Assembly (NCBI GenBank): GCA_028703945.1
Contig: JAQVLW010000025.1
Location: 1-33,274, forward strand
Direction: 5' to 3'
From: Aliarcobacter sp.
GTDB lineage: Bacteria; Campylobacterota; Campylobacteria; Campylobacterales; Arcobacteraceae
Length of the DNA stretch: 33,274 nt
Positions 1 to 7,104 of the stretch are shown here, piece by piece. Under the pieces are notes generated by a model that had not been told where the DNA came from, ran no database searches, and saw only the letters and a list, made by a program, of their open reading frames with translations. Position 1 is the first letter of the stretch, and each line of letters opens with the position of its first letter. The translations under genes were made by a program, and so were the position numbers.

Positions 1-155
1 CCAATAAAAAGAGTTTTAAAAAGTTCAATTTTCTGTTCTTTTGAAAAAGGTGATAACTTTTCTATCTCTCTTTTTGTTTGAAGAATCTCATTATCTAAAT
101 TAATTCTTTGAGATTCTAAAAGTTGTAATTTGTGGCGAAGTTCTGGAAGAGTCAT
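1..155 (-). CDS. TOTE conflict-system primase/helicase-like protein, N-terminus only
   Basis: Only the first 51 codons lie in the window; the gene runs off the left edge. The visible part is an N-terminal coiled coil (about residues 3-32, heptads of Leu, Glu and Lys) followed by a segment with the pattern S-P-F-S-K-E-Q-K-I-E-L-F-K-T-L-F-I-G. From memory, this pattern leads into the archaeo-eukaryotic primase domain of TOTE conflict-system proteins, where a [SK]xxxKIxLFxxLFxGRxDVY motif follows a coiled coil and a DEAD-type helicase lies further on. The ATG at 153-155 follows the AbiEii stop codon by six bases, so the gene is probably the third member of the AbiEi-AbiEii operon. The catalytic primase and helicase parts are not visible, so family membership is inferred from one motif. 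Confidence 0.65.
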   Translation of the reverse strand, partial: MTLPELRHKLQLLESQRINLDNEILQTKREIEKLSPFSKEQKIELFKTLFI

Positions 156-161
156 TGAAAT

Positions 162-1049
162 CTATTTAACTTTAATATTCTCAATTACAGCTATAAAAAA
201 CTCTTTTGACCAAAGTTCAATTTCTCTAATATCTTTTATAAAAGGTTGAACATCATTTTTTGCTTTTTCTACATCAAGAGTTTCTATTCTTTGTAATAAT
301 AATTCTTTTATACTTTCTTGTGTAAGAATATCTGGTATTTTTATTTCATTAGATTCTAAATATTTACAACTTTGAGATAGTCTTGATTTTAGATGAATAG
401 AGTCAAGTTCTACATTATTTGCTATATACCAAATTAAATCATACCAATCTCTTCCTTTTGGTCTTGTACTCCATGCTCGACATAAAATCGCATGCATTTT
501 TCCTGCATATAAAGATGGCAATGTAAATGCATTTATAGAAAATGGTCTAGGTGTTAATCTAATAATATTTTGTGTTTGAAAATCTAAAGGAGGATTTGTA
601 TCTACTTCTAATTTTATTTTTACTATTTGATCTTTATTAATAGCTTTAGTAATATCTTTTGGAGCATTAATATTAAGTAAATGCTCAATAGTATTTCCTT
701 TTACAAATGCAGAAGCTATTGCACTATTTGAATTCTTTTCTTTTATTTCTATTGTTATATCAAATCCAAATGATTTTAAAGTATCAACAATTGCATTTTG
801 AAAAGGCTTTAAATCAAAGTTTGAATTTGATTCAAGAAGTGAAAAATCTAAATCTTCAGAAAATCTAGGAAGATTATGTAAAATTCGTAAAGCAGTTCCA
901 CCATAAAAAGCTGCATGTTTAAAAAATCCAGCATCATAAAGTCCAAGTAGTACTATTTCTTGAAGAATTTCTCTTAATGCATCAAAACTACTATTTGAAT
1001 TTGATAAATCGTATTTTTCTAACATTTTCATAAGTGCTGGATGTGTCAT
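162..1049 (-). CDS. abiEii: AbiEii-type nucleotidyltransferase toxin
   Basis: A 295-residue nucleotidyltransferase of the AbiEii/AbiGii (type IV) toxin family. The polymerase-beta-like core is visible: G50-G51-T52-A53-L54-R55, then R62-F-S-E-D66-L-D68-F, which supplies the metal-binding acidic pair. A later K-L-E-V-D-T segment supplies a third acidic residue. The conserved helix L-x-S-L-Y-A-G-K-M-H-A-I-L is followed by R-P-K-G-R-D-W-Y-D, the family's motif III/IV block. Family members transfer nucleotides to RNA (tRNA acceptor ends in studied cases) and cause growth arrest or abortive infection. The ATG overlaps the antitoxin stop by four bases (1046-1049), so the two are translationally coupled. 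Length is normal and all motifs are intact, so it is probably active. Confidence 0.92.
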   Translation of the reverse strand: MTHPALMKMLEKYDLSNSNSSFDALREILQEIVLLGLYDAGFFKHAAFYGGTALRILHNLPRFSEDLDFSLLESNSNFDLKPFQNAIVDTLKSFGFDITIEIKEKNSNSAIASAFVKGNTIEHLLNINAPKDITKAINKDQIVKIKLEVDTNPPLDFQTQNIIRLTPRPFSINAFTLPSLYAGKMHAILCRAWSTRPKGRDWYDLIWYIANNVELDSIHLKSRLSQSCKYLESNEIKIPDILTQESIKELLLQRIETLDVEKAKNDVQPFIKDIREIELWSKEFFIAVIENIKVK

Positions 1050-1684
1050 AATTTTCCTTTTTTTACAATTGTTGCCAATGTTTTTAGATTTCTTGATTTA
1101 TAGGCAGCCGCAATTATTTCTATAAGTTCATAATTTAATGGTTTTGTAATATCAATTCTTAAATCATATTTTAGATATTCAATCATTGAAGCTTGAGTTA
1201 AAGTTCCAATACCTCTATCATATTTTATTTTGTCACATAATGCTTTTTCAGCAGTTGCAATAAATCTTCCACCTTCAATATCATCATAAATCCAATCAAT
1301 TCCCAAAGAATATGCTTCTAGACTTATTTTTTTATAACTAAATCTTCCAATAGGAGTATCAAATAATTTTTCATTTTTACTTGTAGCTGATGTTACTTCA
1401 CTTACTCTTTCTGGTATCATTCCATAATAACTTAAAGCATAATCAAATGATACATAAGATGGAGAGTATAAAGTATTTGCAACACTAATTAAATTTATTG
1501 GTTTTGTTTGATAAAGTTTAGAAAAAGTATAAAAACCTTTTTTTAATCTTATTAATTCTTTATTTCTTACAAGATTTGATATTTTCTCATTTACATTACT
1601 AATTGATTTCTCAAGTAGTGAATATATCATTTCATGGGAAAAGATACTTAATGGTAAAGCATTTTTTAGTTCTATTGTTTTCAT
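1046..1684 (-). CDS. abiEi: AbiEi-type antitoxin/transcriptional repressor
   Basis: A 212-residue partner of the AbiEii toxin. Residues about 10-55 form a winged helix-turn-helix ending in I-R-L-K-K-G-F-Y-T-F, the wing typical of AbiEi antitoxins. The middle carries S-F-D-Y-A-L-S-Y-Y-G-M-I-P-E-R-V and T-S-A-T-S-K, the conserved AbiEi C-terminal signature. In the family the N-terminal domain represses the operon while the C-terminal domain is needed for antitoxicity; here both domains are present. It is the first gene of the leftward operon (antitoxin, toxin, TOTE-like protein) and overlaps the toxin by four bases. The start ATG at 1682-1684 has only a weak AAGAAT-like upstream element, and no other start keeps the winged helix intact. 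Confidence 0.88.
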   Translation of the reverse strand: MKTIELKNALPLSIFSHEMIYSLLEKSISNVNEKISNLVRNKELIRLKKGFYTFSKLYQTKPINLISVANTLYSPSYVSFDYALSYYGMIPERVSEVTSATSKNEKLFDTPIGRFSYKKISLEAYSLGIDWIYDDIEGGRFIATAEKALCDKIKYDRGIGTLTQASMIEYLKYDLRIDITKPLNYELIEIIAAAYKSRNLKTLATIVKKGKL

Positions 1685-2203
1685 AAGAATAATTTTAACA
1701 TAATATTCATTATATTATATAGATAATCCAATTAATTGAGATTAAGTTTATATAATAATGTATTTTATAATGAATACCATATTAAATTAAAAGTTTCAAT
1801 CAAAACTTAATTAAATATTAATAGTATGCACGAGAGTAATGAGATAAAAATAAATACAAGCAATATATTAAAAATTATTTTTTAACATCTGTTTTCCGAC
1901 ACCTTTACCCTAAATCAAAAAAACTACTAAAAACCACCCAAATAATATACGACAAACACTATCGAATTGTATTGTGATACGAAAACTATATCAAAGAGGT
2001 TTTTTGTATATTAATAGGTTATAGAGTTTGACCTAATAATCAAAATTATAATTCTTAAGAATAAATTATTCTAGAAAAGTATTACATTATGCAATATATT
2101 TAAAACTAACTTTTTAAATATAGTAAAATTACATAGTTACTCTTATAAATAACTATAATAGATAATTATTAATTAATATAAAACTATTATAGTTATATAT
2201 CTA
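1685..2203. other. Long intergenic region between divergent AbiE operon and small-protein cassette
   Basis: About 520 bases with no convincing gene. It must hold the leftward promoter of the AbiE operon (AT-rich TATAAT-like hexamers near 1710-1720). It also has a perfect 12-base palindrome ATTCTTAAGAAT near 2056 and two elements related to the operator at 2245-2259: CTATAATAG at 2153-2161 and AACTATTATAGTT at 2182-2194 (six-base arms, one centre base). A short leftward open stretch around 1916-2000 has no start codon and no recognisable product. The rest is low-complexity AT-rich sequence. Confidence 0.5.
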
Positions 2204-2233
2204 TTGACAAATCATATTATAATAGGTTATACT
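2204..2233 (+). promoter_or_regulatory. Sigma-70-type promoter of the small-protein/RNase H-like cassette
   Basis: A consensus -35 TTGACA (2204-2209) is followed after 18 bases by TATACT (2228-2233). This hexamer pair sits 55 bases before the first ATG of the rightward cassette, and transcription should begin near 2240, just before the palindrome at 2245-2259. The same hexamer spacing and downstream palindrome recur at 10732-10789. Confidence 0.7.
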
Positions 2234-2244
2234 TACGAATATAA

Positions 2245-2259
2245 TATCTATTATAGATA
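2245..2259. promoter_or_regulatory. Palindromic operator candidate (TATCTAT-N-ATAGATA)
   Basis: A perfect inverted repeat with seven-base arms around one centre base (2252). It begins about five bases after the expected transcription start, a position where a bound repressor would block initiation. Its centre lies 19 bases after the end of the -10 hexamer, exactly as for the longer version at 10771-10789. The related element AACTATTATAGTT lies just upstream of the -35 box. The regulator is unknown; local candidates are the small HTH proteins encoded at 10331-10582, 12948-13217 and 4644-5099. Confidence 0.6.
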
Positions 2260-2287
2260 AGATTAAGAATTTAATAAGGAAAATATT

Positions 2288-2419
2288 ATGATAAACCATG
2301 ATTTAAAAGCAGCAGTTGATGAATTAAAAAGAAAAAAAGCAGCAGAAAAAAAATCATCATCAACAAAGAGAGTTTTTATTTTACTTCTTATTGTTTCATT
2401 AGCTATTTATTTTTTGTAA
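2288..2419 (+). CDS. Small single-pass membrane protein with possible -1 frameshift extension
   Basis: A 43-residue protein with an AAGGAAA ribosome site seven bases before the ATG. Residues 5-27 are a charged helix rich in Lys, Glu and Ala, and residues 29-43 are one hydrophobic membrane segment ending at the stop. The last codons read TAT TTT TTG TAA, which contains the heptamer T-TTT-TTG (2410-2416), a legitimate -1 slippery sequence, directly before the stop. A -1 slip would continue through 25 more codons to a TAA at 2491-2493, adding a charged coiled-coil tail (VKEKLVEKYERLKNLYDK and seven residues) and giving 68 residues. Whether this is programmed frameshifting, an indel mutation or chance cannot be told from the sequence. 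No homologue is recognised. Confidence 0.6.
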   Translation: MINHDLKAAVDELKRKKAAEKKSSSTKRVFILLLIVSLAIYFL

Positions 2420-2477
2420 AAGAAAAATTAGTTGAGAAATATGAAAGATTAAAAAATCTATATGATAAGGTAAACCA

Positions 2478-2591
2478 GTGTCAACAGAATTAACAATATT
2501 TTTAATAGTGTATGTAATGGCAATAGCAATTGCCATATTTTTTATTCAAAAGAATGAAAAATTAAAAGATAAAATCAATAAATTTTTTTAA
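2478..2591 (+). CDS. Tiny membrane protein (37 residues, GTG start)
   Basis: A GTG at 2478 preceded by AAGG at a spacing of seven bases opens a 37-residue frame. It consists of a short N-terminus, one hydrophobic segment (about residues 5-22) and a basic tail with Lys/Asn residues, the usual layout of an inner-membrane protein with a cytoplasmic C-terminus. It overlaps by 16 bases the extended frame that a -1 shift in the preceding gene would produce, so it may be translationally coupled to it. Twenty bases separate it from the next gene. It is too short for family assignment and could be non-coding. Confidence 0.45.
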   Translation: MSTELTIFLIVYVMAIAIAIFFIQKNEKLKDKINKFF

Positions 2592-2611
2592 CTAAACTAA
2601 GGAGTTAATTT

Positions 2612-2815
2612 ATGCAATACCCAAATACAATAATTGAATTAGATGTTTATTTTACAGAACAAAATAAAAAAAGATTTCTAAAACTTATGAATAAAAACTT
2701 TGATATTGATGAGAAAGATATAGATATTTATAAAGCAAATGATTATGCAAAAGATAGTGATTTTTCTTCAGAAATTTATGATCAAGTATTTAGAATTTTA
2801 GAAAAAGAAAATTGA
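2612..2815 (+). CDS. Hypothetical acidic 67-residue protein
   Basis: A 67-residue soluble protein with a strong AAGGAG ribosome site. It is rich in Asp, Lys and Ile/Leu with no Cys, and has an amphipathic C-terminal helix (I-Y-D-Q-V-F-R-I-L-E-K-E). No domain is recognised. Position in the middle of the cassette, 27 bases before the RNase H-like gene, suggests a function tied to that gene, either as a binding partner or as a small regulator. The acidic, helical character would fit an inhibitor or antitoxin, but that is only a guess. Confidence 0.65.
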   Translation: MQYPNTIIELDVYFTEQNKKRFLKLMNKNFDIDEKDIDIYKANDYAKDSDFSSEIYDQVFRILEKEN

Positions 2816-2842
2816 TTTTTTTTAATTGGAGTATAAATAAAC

Positions 2843-3595
2843 ATGTTATCAAAAAAAGACATAGTATTTTTACAAAGTGATGCAAGTTATAGTGAAAAAA
2901 ATAAATTTGCAAATATTAGTGTGTATGATACTTATCAAAATAAATTTTATAGTAACGATATTTTTAAAATAAAAAATTCAACTCAAGCAGAGTTTTATGC
3001 TTTAATTTTTTCAATAAAAATTGCAAACAAAAACAAATATAAAAATGTAATATTTGTATATGATTGCAATAGTTTGGATATAGAATCTCTAACACAATTT
3101 TGTAAAACCAAATGTGGCTTTTATAGCTTTCAATTTCTTTGGTTACCAAGAACTTTTCTTTTACAAACTGATGAATTAGCAAGAACAAATTTAAAACAAT
3201 TAATCAAAAAATATGATTTTAATTTAACCGATGAAGAACTAATAATAACATATAAAAAATCTGATTCTAAAAGAATATTACTATCAGTTTTTAACTATTT
3301 AGATGATACTTTTATAAATGAAAAAAAAGCAATTGAAATATATTTAGAAAATAAATACTCTTTATTAAGATTACAAAAAATCAGAATACAGAACCAAGAT
3401 ATTTTTAGATTTATTTATCATACGATTGATACAGATGAAAAGCAAAAGTTCTATGCTTTTTTTTCAACCATAATGCCAACAATTGAAAATTCGCCGACCT
3501 TTTTAAAGCAGCCCAAAAAGATTTTTTTAGCTGAAATTTTGAGAGATATTCTGAGTAAATTGAGATTAAAGAAGGATATATTGAAATCTAAATAG
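2843..3595 (+). CDS. RNase H-fold protein with unknown C-terminal domain
   Basis: A 250-residue protein. The first 115 residues fit the RNase HI fold: beta strand V-F-L-Q-S-D13-A-S, helix start T-Q-A-E50-F-Y-A-L, strand V-I-F-V-Y-D74-C-N-S-L and T-D110-E-L-A-R, giving the D-E-D-D tetrad that binds two metals in RNase H enzymes. In family knowledge, D-A-S at the first strand and the D-x-L-A-R helix are typical of plant-type or bacterial RNase HI. The C-terminal 130 residues are Lys-rich and mostly helical with no recognised domain. The likely activity is cleavage of RNA in RNA-DNA hybrids or of a structured nucleic acid. It is the last gene of the small-protein cassette, and I do not recognise a described family for the full protein. 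Confidence 0.7.
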   Translation: MLSKKDIVFLQSDASYSEKNKFANISVYDTYQNKFYSNDIFKIKNSTQAEFYALIFSIKIANKNKYKNVIFVYDCNSLDIESLTQFCKTKCGFYSFQFLWLPRTFLLQTDELARTNLKQLIKKYDFNLTDEELIITYKKSDSKRILLSVFNYLDDTFINEKKAIEIYLENKYSLLRLQKIRIQNQDIFRFIYHTIDTDEKQKFYAFFSTIMPTIENSPTFLKQPKKIFLAEILRDILSKLRLKKDILKSK

Positions 3596-4241
3596 AATTA
3601 TTATTGATATTTTTTTTCCGATGATTCTCCGGTATATCGTAATTCGGTTTTGACAAAAGTAGTCAATTTTTAACTAATAAAAATTATACCTTTAAGAAAG
3701 AGTGTATTTAAATCGTCTAGAAATGAAAATAAATCTTTTTCAATAGAATGTAAGTATTTCTTTTACTTTTGTCTTGTAGTTTTAGTAGTAGAATCTAAAA
3801 TGTGTAATATCATAAATAGAAAACGAATTTCAAATACCTTTTTTATTTTATTAGATATGAAAAGTTTTTGCTATGATAATCAAAATTTAAACAAAATTTT
3901 TTTAACTATTTTTGTATATTTTTCCAACATTATGATATTTCTCATAAGTATAAATAAATATTTATGAGATGTTGCTTTTATTTTTTTATCATCTTCCTTT
4001 TTAAATCTTTTTACAATCAAAGTAATTCTGATAGGAAAAATCCTATCCCATCCAAACTTAGATTTGTTGTCAATATTTTATATCTGTCCTATTTAAAACT
4101 ACCTCTACCCTATTTCTATATGAAATTAAAGTTTATCAAAACTAATTTTTTACTGCTGACAGTTGTGTAGCAATTTTTAATTTATTATGCATATATTTAT
4201 CTGGATTTGTTTTTATTGCTCAAAATATTGTTTCTCAAGCT
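3596..4241. other. Gene-poor AT-rich gap with two hairpins
   Basis: No convincing gene. A weak terminator-like hairpin (TTGAC, seven-base loop, GTCAA, then TTTTT) lies at 3650-3666, 54 bases after the RNase H-like gene. A perfect seven-base hairpin with an AAAA loop (GATAGGA/TCCTATC) lies at 4030-4047 with no T-tract. An open stretch at 3964-4170 (68 codons, Phe- and Leu-rich) has no ribosome site and spans the second hairpin, so I do not call it a gene. The rest holds no recognisable signal. Confidence 0.5.
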
Positions 4242-4489
4242 TTAATCTCTTGAAGTTTCTCTAGATAGATAAGTTAGTTCATTTAAATCATTGTTCTTTA
4301 CATGCTCATCAAACTCATGATTTAACATTTTAACTGAAACAGCATGTTCTCTTGTAAGTGTAATCAGAAATTTGTTTTCTTTATATATATAGATGTTAAA
4401 GTATATGTAAATGTAAATGTAGTATAATACGTCAACTTTAACTTTTTTAAAAATTTGATCTTTTTTTACAAGAAAGATTTTTTACTCAT
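4242..4489 (-). pseudogene. Decayed small gene of unknown function
   Basis: Read leftwards, an ATG at 4487-4489 gives M-S-K-K-S-F-L and a stop, but shifting the frame near 4468 opens a run of about 75 codons. That run ends R-E-H-A-V-S-V-K-M-L-N-H-E-F-D-E-H-V, then NNDLNELTYLSRETSRD and a TAA at 4242-4244. The helical, charged C-terminus has protein-like composition, while the middle (about 4380-4430) is a TA-rich stretch that encodes alternating Ile and Tyr and may be an expanded microsatellite. The reading suggests a small gene broken by a frameshift. No family is recognised and the call is weak. Confidence 0.25.
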
Positions 4490-4619
4490 GTCTTAATCCA
4501 AAGACATATATCTTGTTTTTTCAATTCAAAAGTGAATAATACAAGCTACGGTTAGAAATTAGTTTTCAACTGTATTTTCTGAAAAGAACCATAAAAACAA
4601 CAGAGATTGTTACGGCATT

Positions 4620-4636
4620 CTATTAACTTTTAATAG
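4620..4636. promoter_or_regulatory. Perfect palindrome overlapping the ribosome site of the next gene
   Basis: CTATTAA-CTT-TTAATAG, a perfect seven-base inverted repeat with a three-base centre, runs into the TAGGAT ribosome site of the gene starting at 4644. It could be a DNA operator for autoregulation by that HTH protein, or an RNA hairpin hiding the ribosome site. Confidence 0.45.
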
Positions 4637-4643
4637 GATAATT

Positions 4644-5099
4644 ATGTCGAAGCAAATAAAAATAACTTGTGAAGTTATAACAAAAATGAGTGAAAATATT
4701 AGGGCAAAAAAACTAAAATTTTTTGCAAAAGTGACTGAAGAAATAAGTTTAGAGATACTCAAAATTAAGAAAAGAAATTTCCAGAAATTGAGAAATATAA
4801 ATATGTATAAAGATGCTACTAATGAGCTAATTGAGTTAGCTTCTCTGATTCTAGCGATTGATGAATATATGAAAACAATAAGTGAAGTTAGTCAACAGGC
4901 AATTAATTTAAAAGATAAAAATAGAGCAAAGAAGAACACAAAAAGTGATTTTTTGGCTGAAAATTGGTCTAAAGTAAAAGAATTAAAAAATGATATAGGA
5001 TATAGTTTTAGGAATATTTCAGAATATTTTAAGAAATATCATAGATTTTCTATTGCTCATACAACAATTCAGAACAAATGGAAAAAATTGGAAAACTAA
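4644..5099 (+). CDS. Hypothetical plasmid-type protein with C-terminal helix-turn-helix
   Basis: A 151-residue basic, helical protein. The N-terminal 100 residues form long Lys/Glu-rich helices (probable coiled coil, about 10-90). The C-terminus, from W-S-K-V-K-E-L-K-N-D-I-G-Y-S-F-R-N-I to the end, fits a helix-turn-helix of the kind used in small plasmid control and mobilisation proteins, with a second helix T-T-I-Q-N-K-W-K-K. It stands alone between long gaps. The palindrome over its ribosome site suggests autoregulation. Related proteins sit on plasmids and integrative elements, so a replication or transfer role is possible; no specific family is recognised. Confidence 0.6.
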   Translation: MSKQIKITCEVITKMSENIRAKKLKFFAKVTEEISLEILKIKKRNFQKLRNINMYKDATNELIELASLILAIDEYMKTISEVSQQAINLKDKNRAKKNTKSDFLAENWSKVKELKNDIGYSFRNISEYFKKYHRFSIAHTTIQNKWKKLEN

Positions 5100-5118
5100 A
5101 ATTTATTTTAAGATAAGC

Positions 5119-5198
5119 TGATTCTAAAGCCATTAATAAATATATGTTTTAATACATTAAAATAAATATTTTATAATTTGTCATTTGATTTAGAATCA
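5119..5198. repeat. Spaced inverted repeat TGATTCTAAA / TTTAGAATCA
   Basis: Two perfectly complementary ten-base arms (5119-5128 and 5189-5198) lie between the convergent genes ending at 5099 and 5283. The 60-base AT-rich loop has no T-tract after either arm. It may be a boundary of a decayed mobile element or part of an inefficient transcription end. Nothing else is seen in this 180-base gap. Confidence 0.3.
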
Positions 5199-5282
5199 AG
5201 TTTAACTTATAAAAACTTATTATGAGTTCTTTAAAAATGCCATTTAAAGTAATTTTTGTGATTAGCTTGTATTACAATTAAC

Positions 5283-6485
5283 TTAGACTTTAGGAAATAA
5301 TTCAGGAATAATCTCTGAAGCAAAGTGAGAATTAAATCTAATTCTAATTGGACTTTTAGGTTCAATAGAGCTTATATATTCTCTTTTTTCTAACTCTTTT
5401 ACAATTTTTATTGCTGTTGGTTTACTAACATTAATAATATCTTTTACACTATTTCTTGGTATTTCTCCATGAATCAATAAAGCTAAAAATATCTGTTGGG
5501 AATGTTTTGGTAAAGGTTCTATATTTGGATACATATTTCTTTGAGAAAATTCCACATAATTGCTTATTCTTGATGCAATTAAATCTATTCTTATTACACT
5601 TGCCATATATCTAACTTGATCAAGTGCAACATCAAGCATAAAATCTAAAAACTCTTTTAGTGCTTTTAAAGATAAGTTACCTCTACCATCATCATATCCA
5701 CCTCTATAAGGTTCATCTGCAACTGCTAAAGCTTTTTTATAATCTTTCACATTTCTAGCTAAGCCCCTTGAAAGATTCCATAAACCATAACCTTCTAAAT
5801 CAATCTTTTGAAGTATATAATCTAAATATAATCTTGAAATACGACCATTCCCATCATAAAAAGGGTGAATATAAACCAAACGATGATGAGAACATAATGT
5901 ATAAATTAATTTTATGGTTTGACTTTCTATTTTACATTGATTATATAAAGTTTCAAATTCATTAAAATAAGCAATTAATTCTTCAGGATTTGGTGCAATA
6001 TGATTTCCGACTTTTACAAAACTTTCTCTTAATTTACCTGGTATCATCTCAATTTCTAAATCCTTATGTTTTATTTTTAAAAAACTATCCATTTCTTCTT
6101 TTGAATAAAACTTTTTATGTATATCTAGTATAGTCTCCAAAGAGTATAATTTTGTTGCACTATCTTCCAAAACTTTTTTTTCTAAATCTTTTTGTATCTC
6201 TATATGTATCAATGATAATTGTTGTAAATTTTTTTTCTTTTTATCTTCAAAAAACTCTTTTTTCATAGCTTTTTCAATATCAATAGGATGAGTACCTTCT
6301 GATTCTATTCTATTTGAATAATAACTATTAGTAATTCGTAATAACTCTTTAATTGCATCAATAAAATATTTATTATGTCCACCTGTTAATTTTGCACTTT
6401 CAATTACAACAGCTTCTGCTTTCTTTAATATATTAATATCAAGTTTTATCTCAGTTGTTGAGGGTATTACAGGAGTAATATACAT
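5283..6485 (-). CDS. Fic-family protein, class II-like, with C-terminal winged helix
   Basis: A 400-residue Fic protein. The Fic motif H207-P-F-Y-D-G-N-G-R215 is intact, with the catalytic His and the phosphate-binding Gly-Asn-Gly-Arg. Fic enzymes usually transfer AMP to Ser, Thr or Tyr of target proteins. Residues 54-64 read S-Y-Y-S-N-R-I-E61-S-E-G, matching the inhibitory helix of class II Fic proteins ([S/T]xxxE), whose Glu blocks ATP orientation until relieved. The C-terminal 60 residues form a winged helix with a V-S-K-P-T-A-I-K-I-V-K-E-L recognition helix, so it may also bind DNA. There is no adjacent antitoxin gene, which fits internal inhibition. An AAGGAAA site precedes the ATG. Confidence 0.93.
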   Translation of the reverse strand: MYITPVIPSTTEIKLDINILKKAEAVVIESAKLTGGHNKYFIDAIKELLRITNSYYSNRIESEGTHPIDIEKAMKKEFFEDKKKKNLQQLSLIHIEIQKDLEKKVLEDSATKLYSLETILDIHKKFYSKEEMDSFLKIKHKDLEIEMIPGKLRESFVKVGNHIAPNPEELIAYFNEFETLYNQCKIESQTIKLIYTLCSHHRLVYIHPFYDGNGRISRLYLDYILQKIDLEGYGLWNLSRGLARNVKDYKKALAVADEPYRGGYDDGRGNLSLKALKEFLDFMLDVALDQVRYMASVIRIDLIASRISNYVEFSQRNMYPNIEPLPKHSQQIFLALLIHGEIPRNSVKDIINVSKPTAIKIVKELEKREYISSIEPKSPIRIRFNSHFASEIIPELFPKV

Positions 6486-7104
6486 ATATTTCCTTTAAAT
6501 AATTTTACCTAGTTTTTGACCTATGAATTTACTTCTAAATTATACAATAAGATATCATAAAATCAATACTAATAGGATTAATAAATATTAATAATGAATT
6601 TCTAAATAATATTTATTTTACCTATAGTTTTACTATTTTAGAAGATTTTAGAGGGAGAAAGCTTATTACTGTAGATATTTATTTATATGTTTAATAATGT
6701 TAATTAGCTTGTTCACTCTTTGTAAATTTGTATGTTTTTTTTTAAAAATGAACATGATTTAGAAAGCCCTAAAATAGAGCTTTTATATAGATCTTATAAA
6801 AAATAGAAACAGAAAAAAATAAATGAGTCTATTAAATTTTTTTATTCAAAAATATTGAACAAAAAAGTATGATATATTTTTAGTAATTTTAACTTTTTTA
6901 TTAATTGGGTAGATTAACAATCTATCAAGGTTTTCCATTATTTTTTTAAACGAAAAAGACTTTACGAGGTCTTATTTAGAAATATTGTTTAAAAAGAGCT
7001 CAAATGCAAGAGTTTGTAAATGCAGAATGACTTAACACTTAATGCCACAGATAGAGGCTGAACCTATCAAGAAAATCAAAATATTATATATTAAAGGCCA
7101 AAAA
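6486..7104. other. Intergenic region upstream of the integrase, with three hairpins; possible att region
   Basis: No gene is seen in about 620 bases. It contains a hairpin AAAGC-C-CTA / TAG-A-GCTTT at 6763-6783 followed by TTTTAT (terminator-like for an unknown rightward transcript), a perfect six-base hairpin TAGATT-AAC-AATCTA at 6910-6924, and AAGAC/GTCTT at 6956-6973. Inverted repeats this close to a tyrosine recombinase gene could be recombinase arm or core sites. I found no second copy of any of them in the window and no tRNA gene, so an attachment site cannot be named. Confidence 0.35.

Noticed and set aside
3964-4170. 68-codon rightward open frame, Phe/Leu-rich
   Set aside because: No ribosome site, poor protein-like composition and it spans a perfect hairpin; treated as chance.
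6910-6973. Attachment site for the tyrosine recombinase
   Set aside because: Palindromes are present, but no second copy, target gene or tRNA end was found in the window, so attL/attR cannot be claimed.
7042-7104. Longer integrase start at ATG 7042
   Set aside because: No ribosome site, whereas ATG 7105 has TAAAGG at good spacing; the extra 21 residues do not look like an integrase N-terminus.
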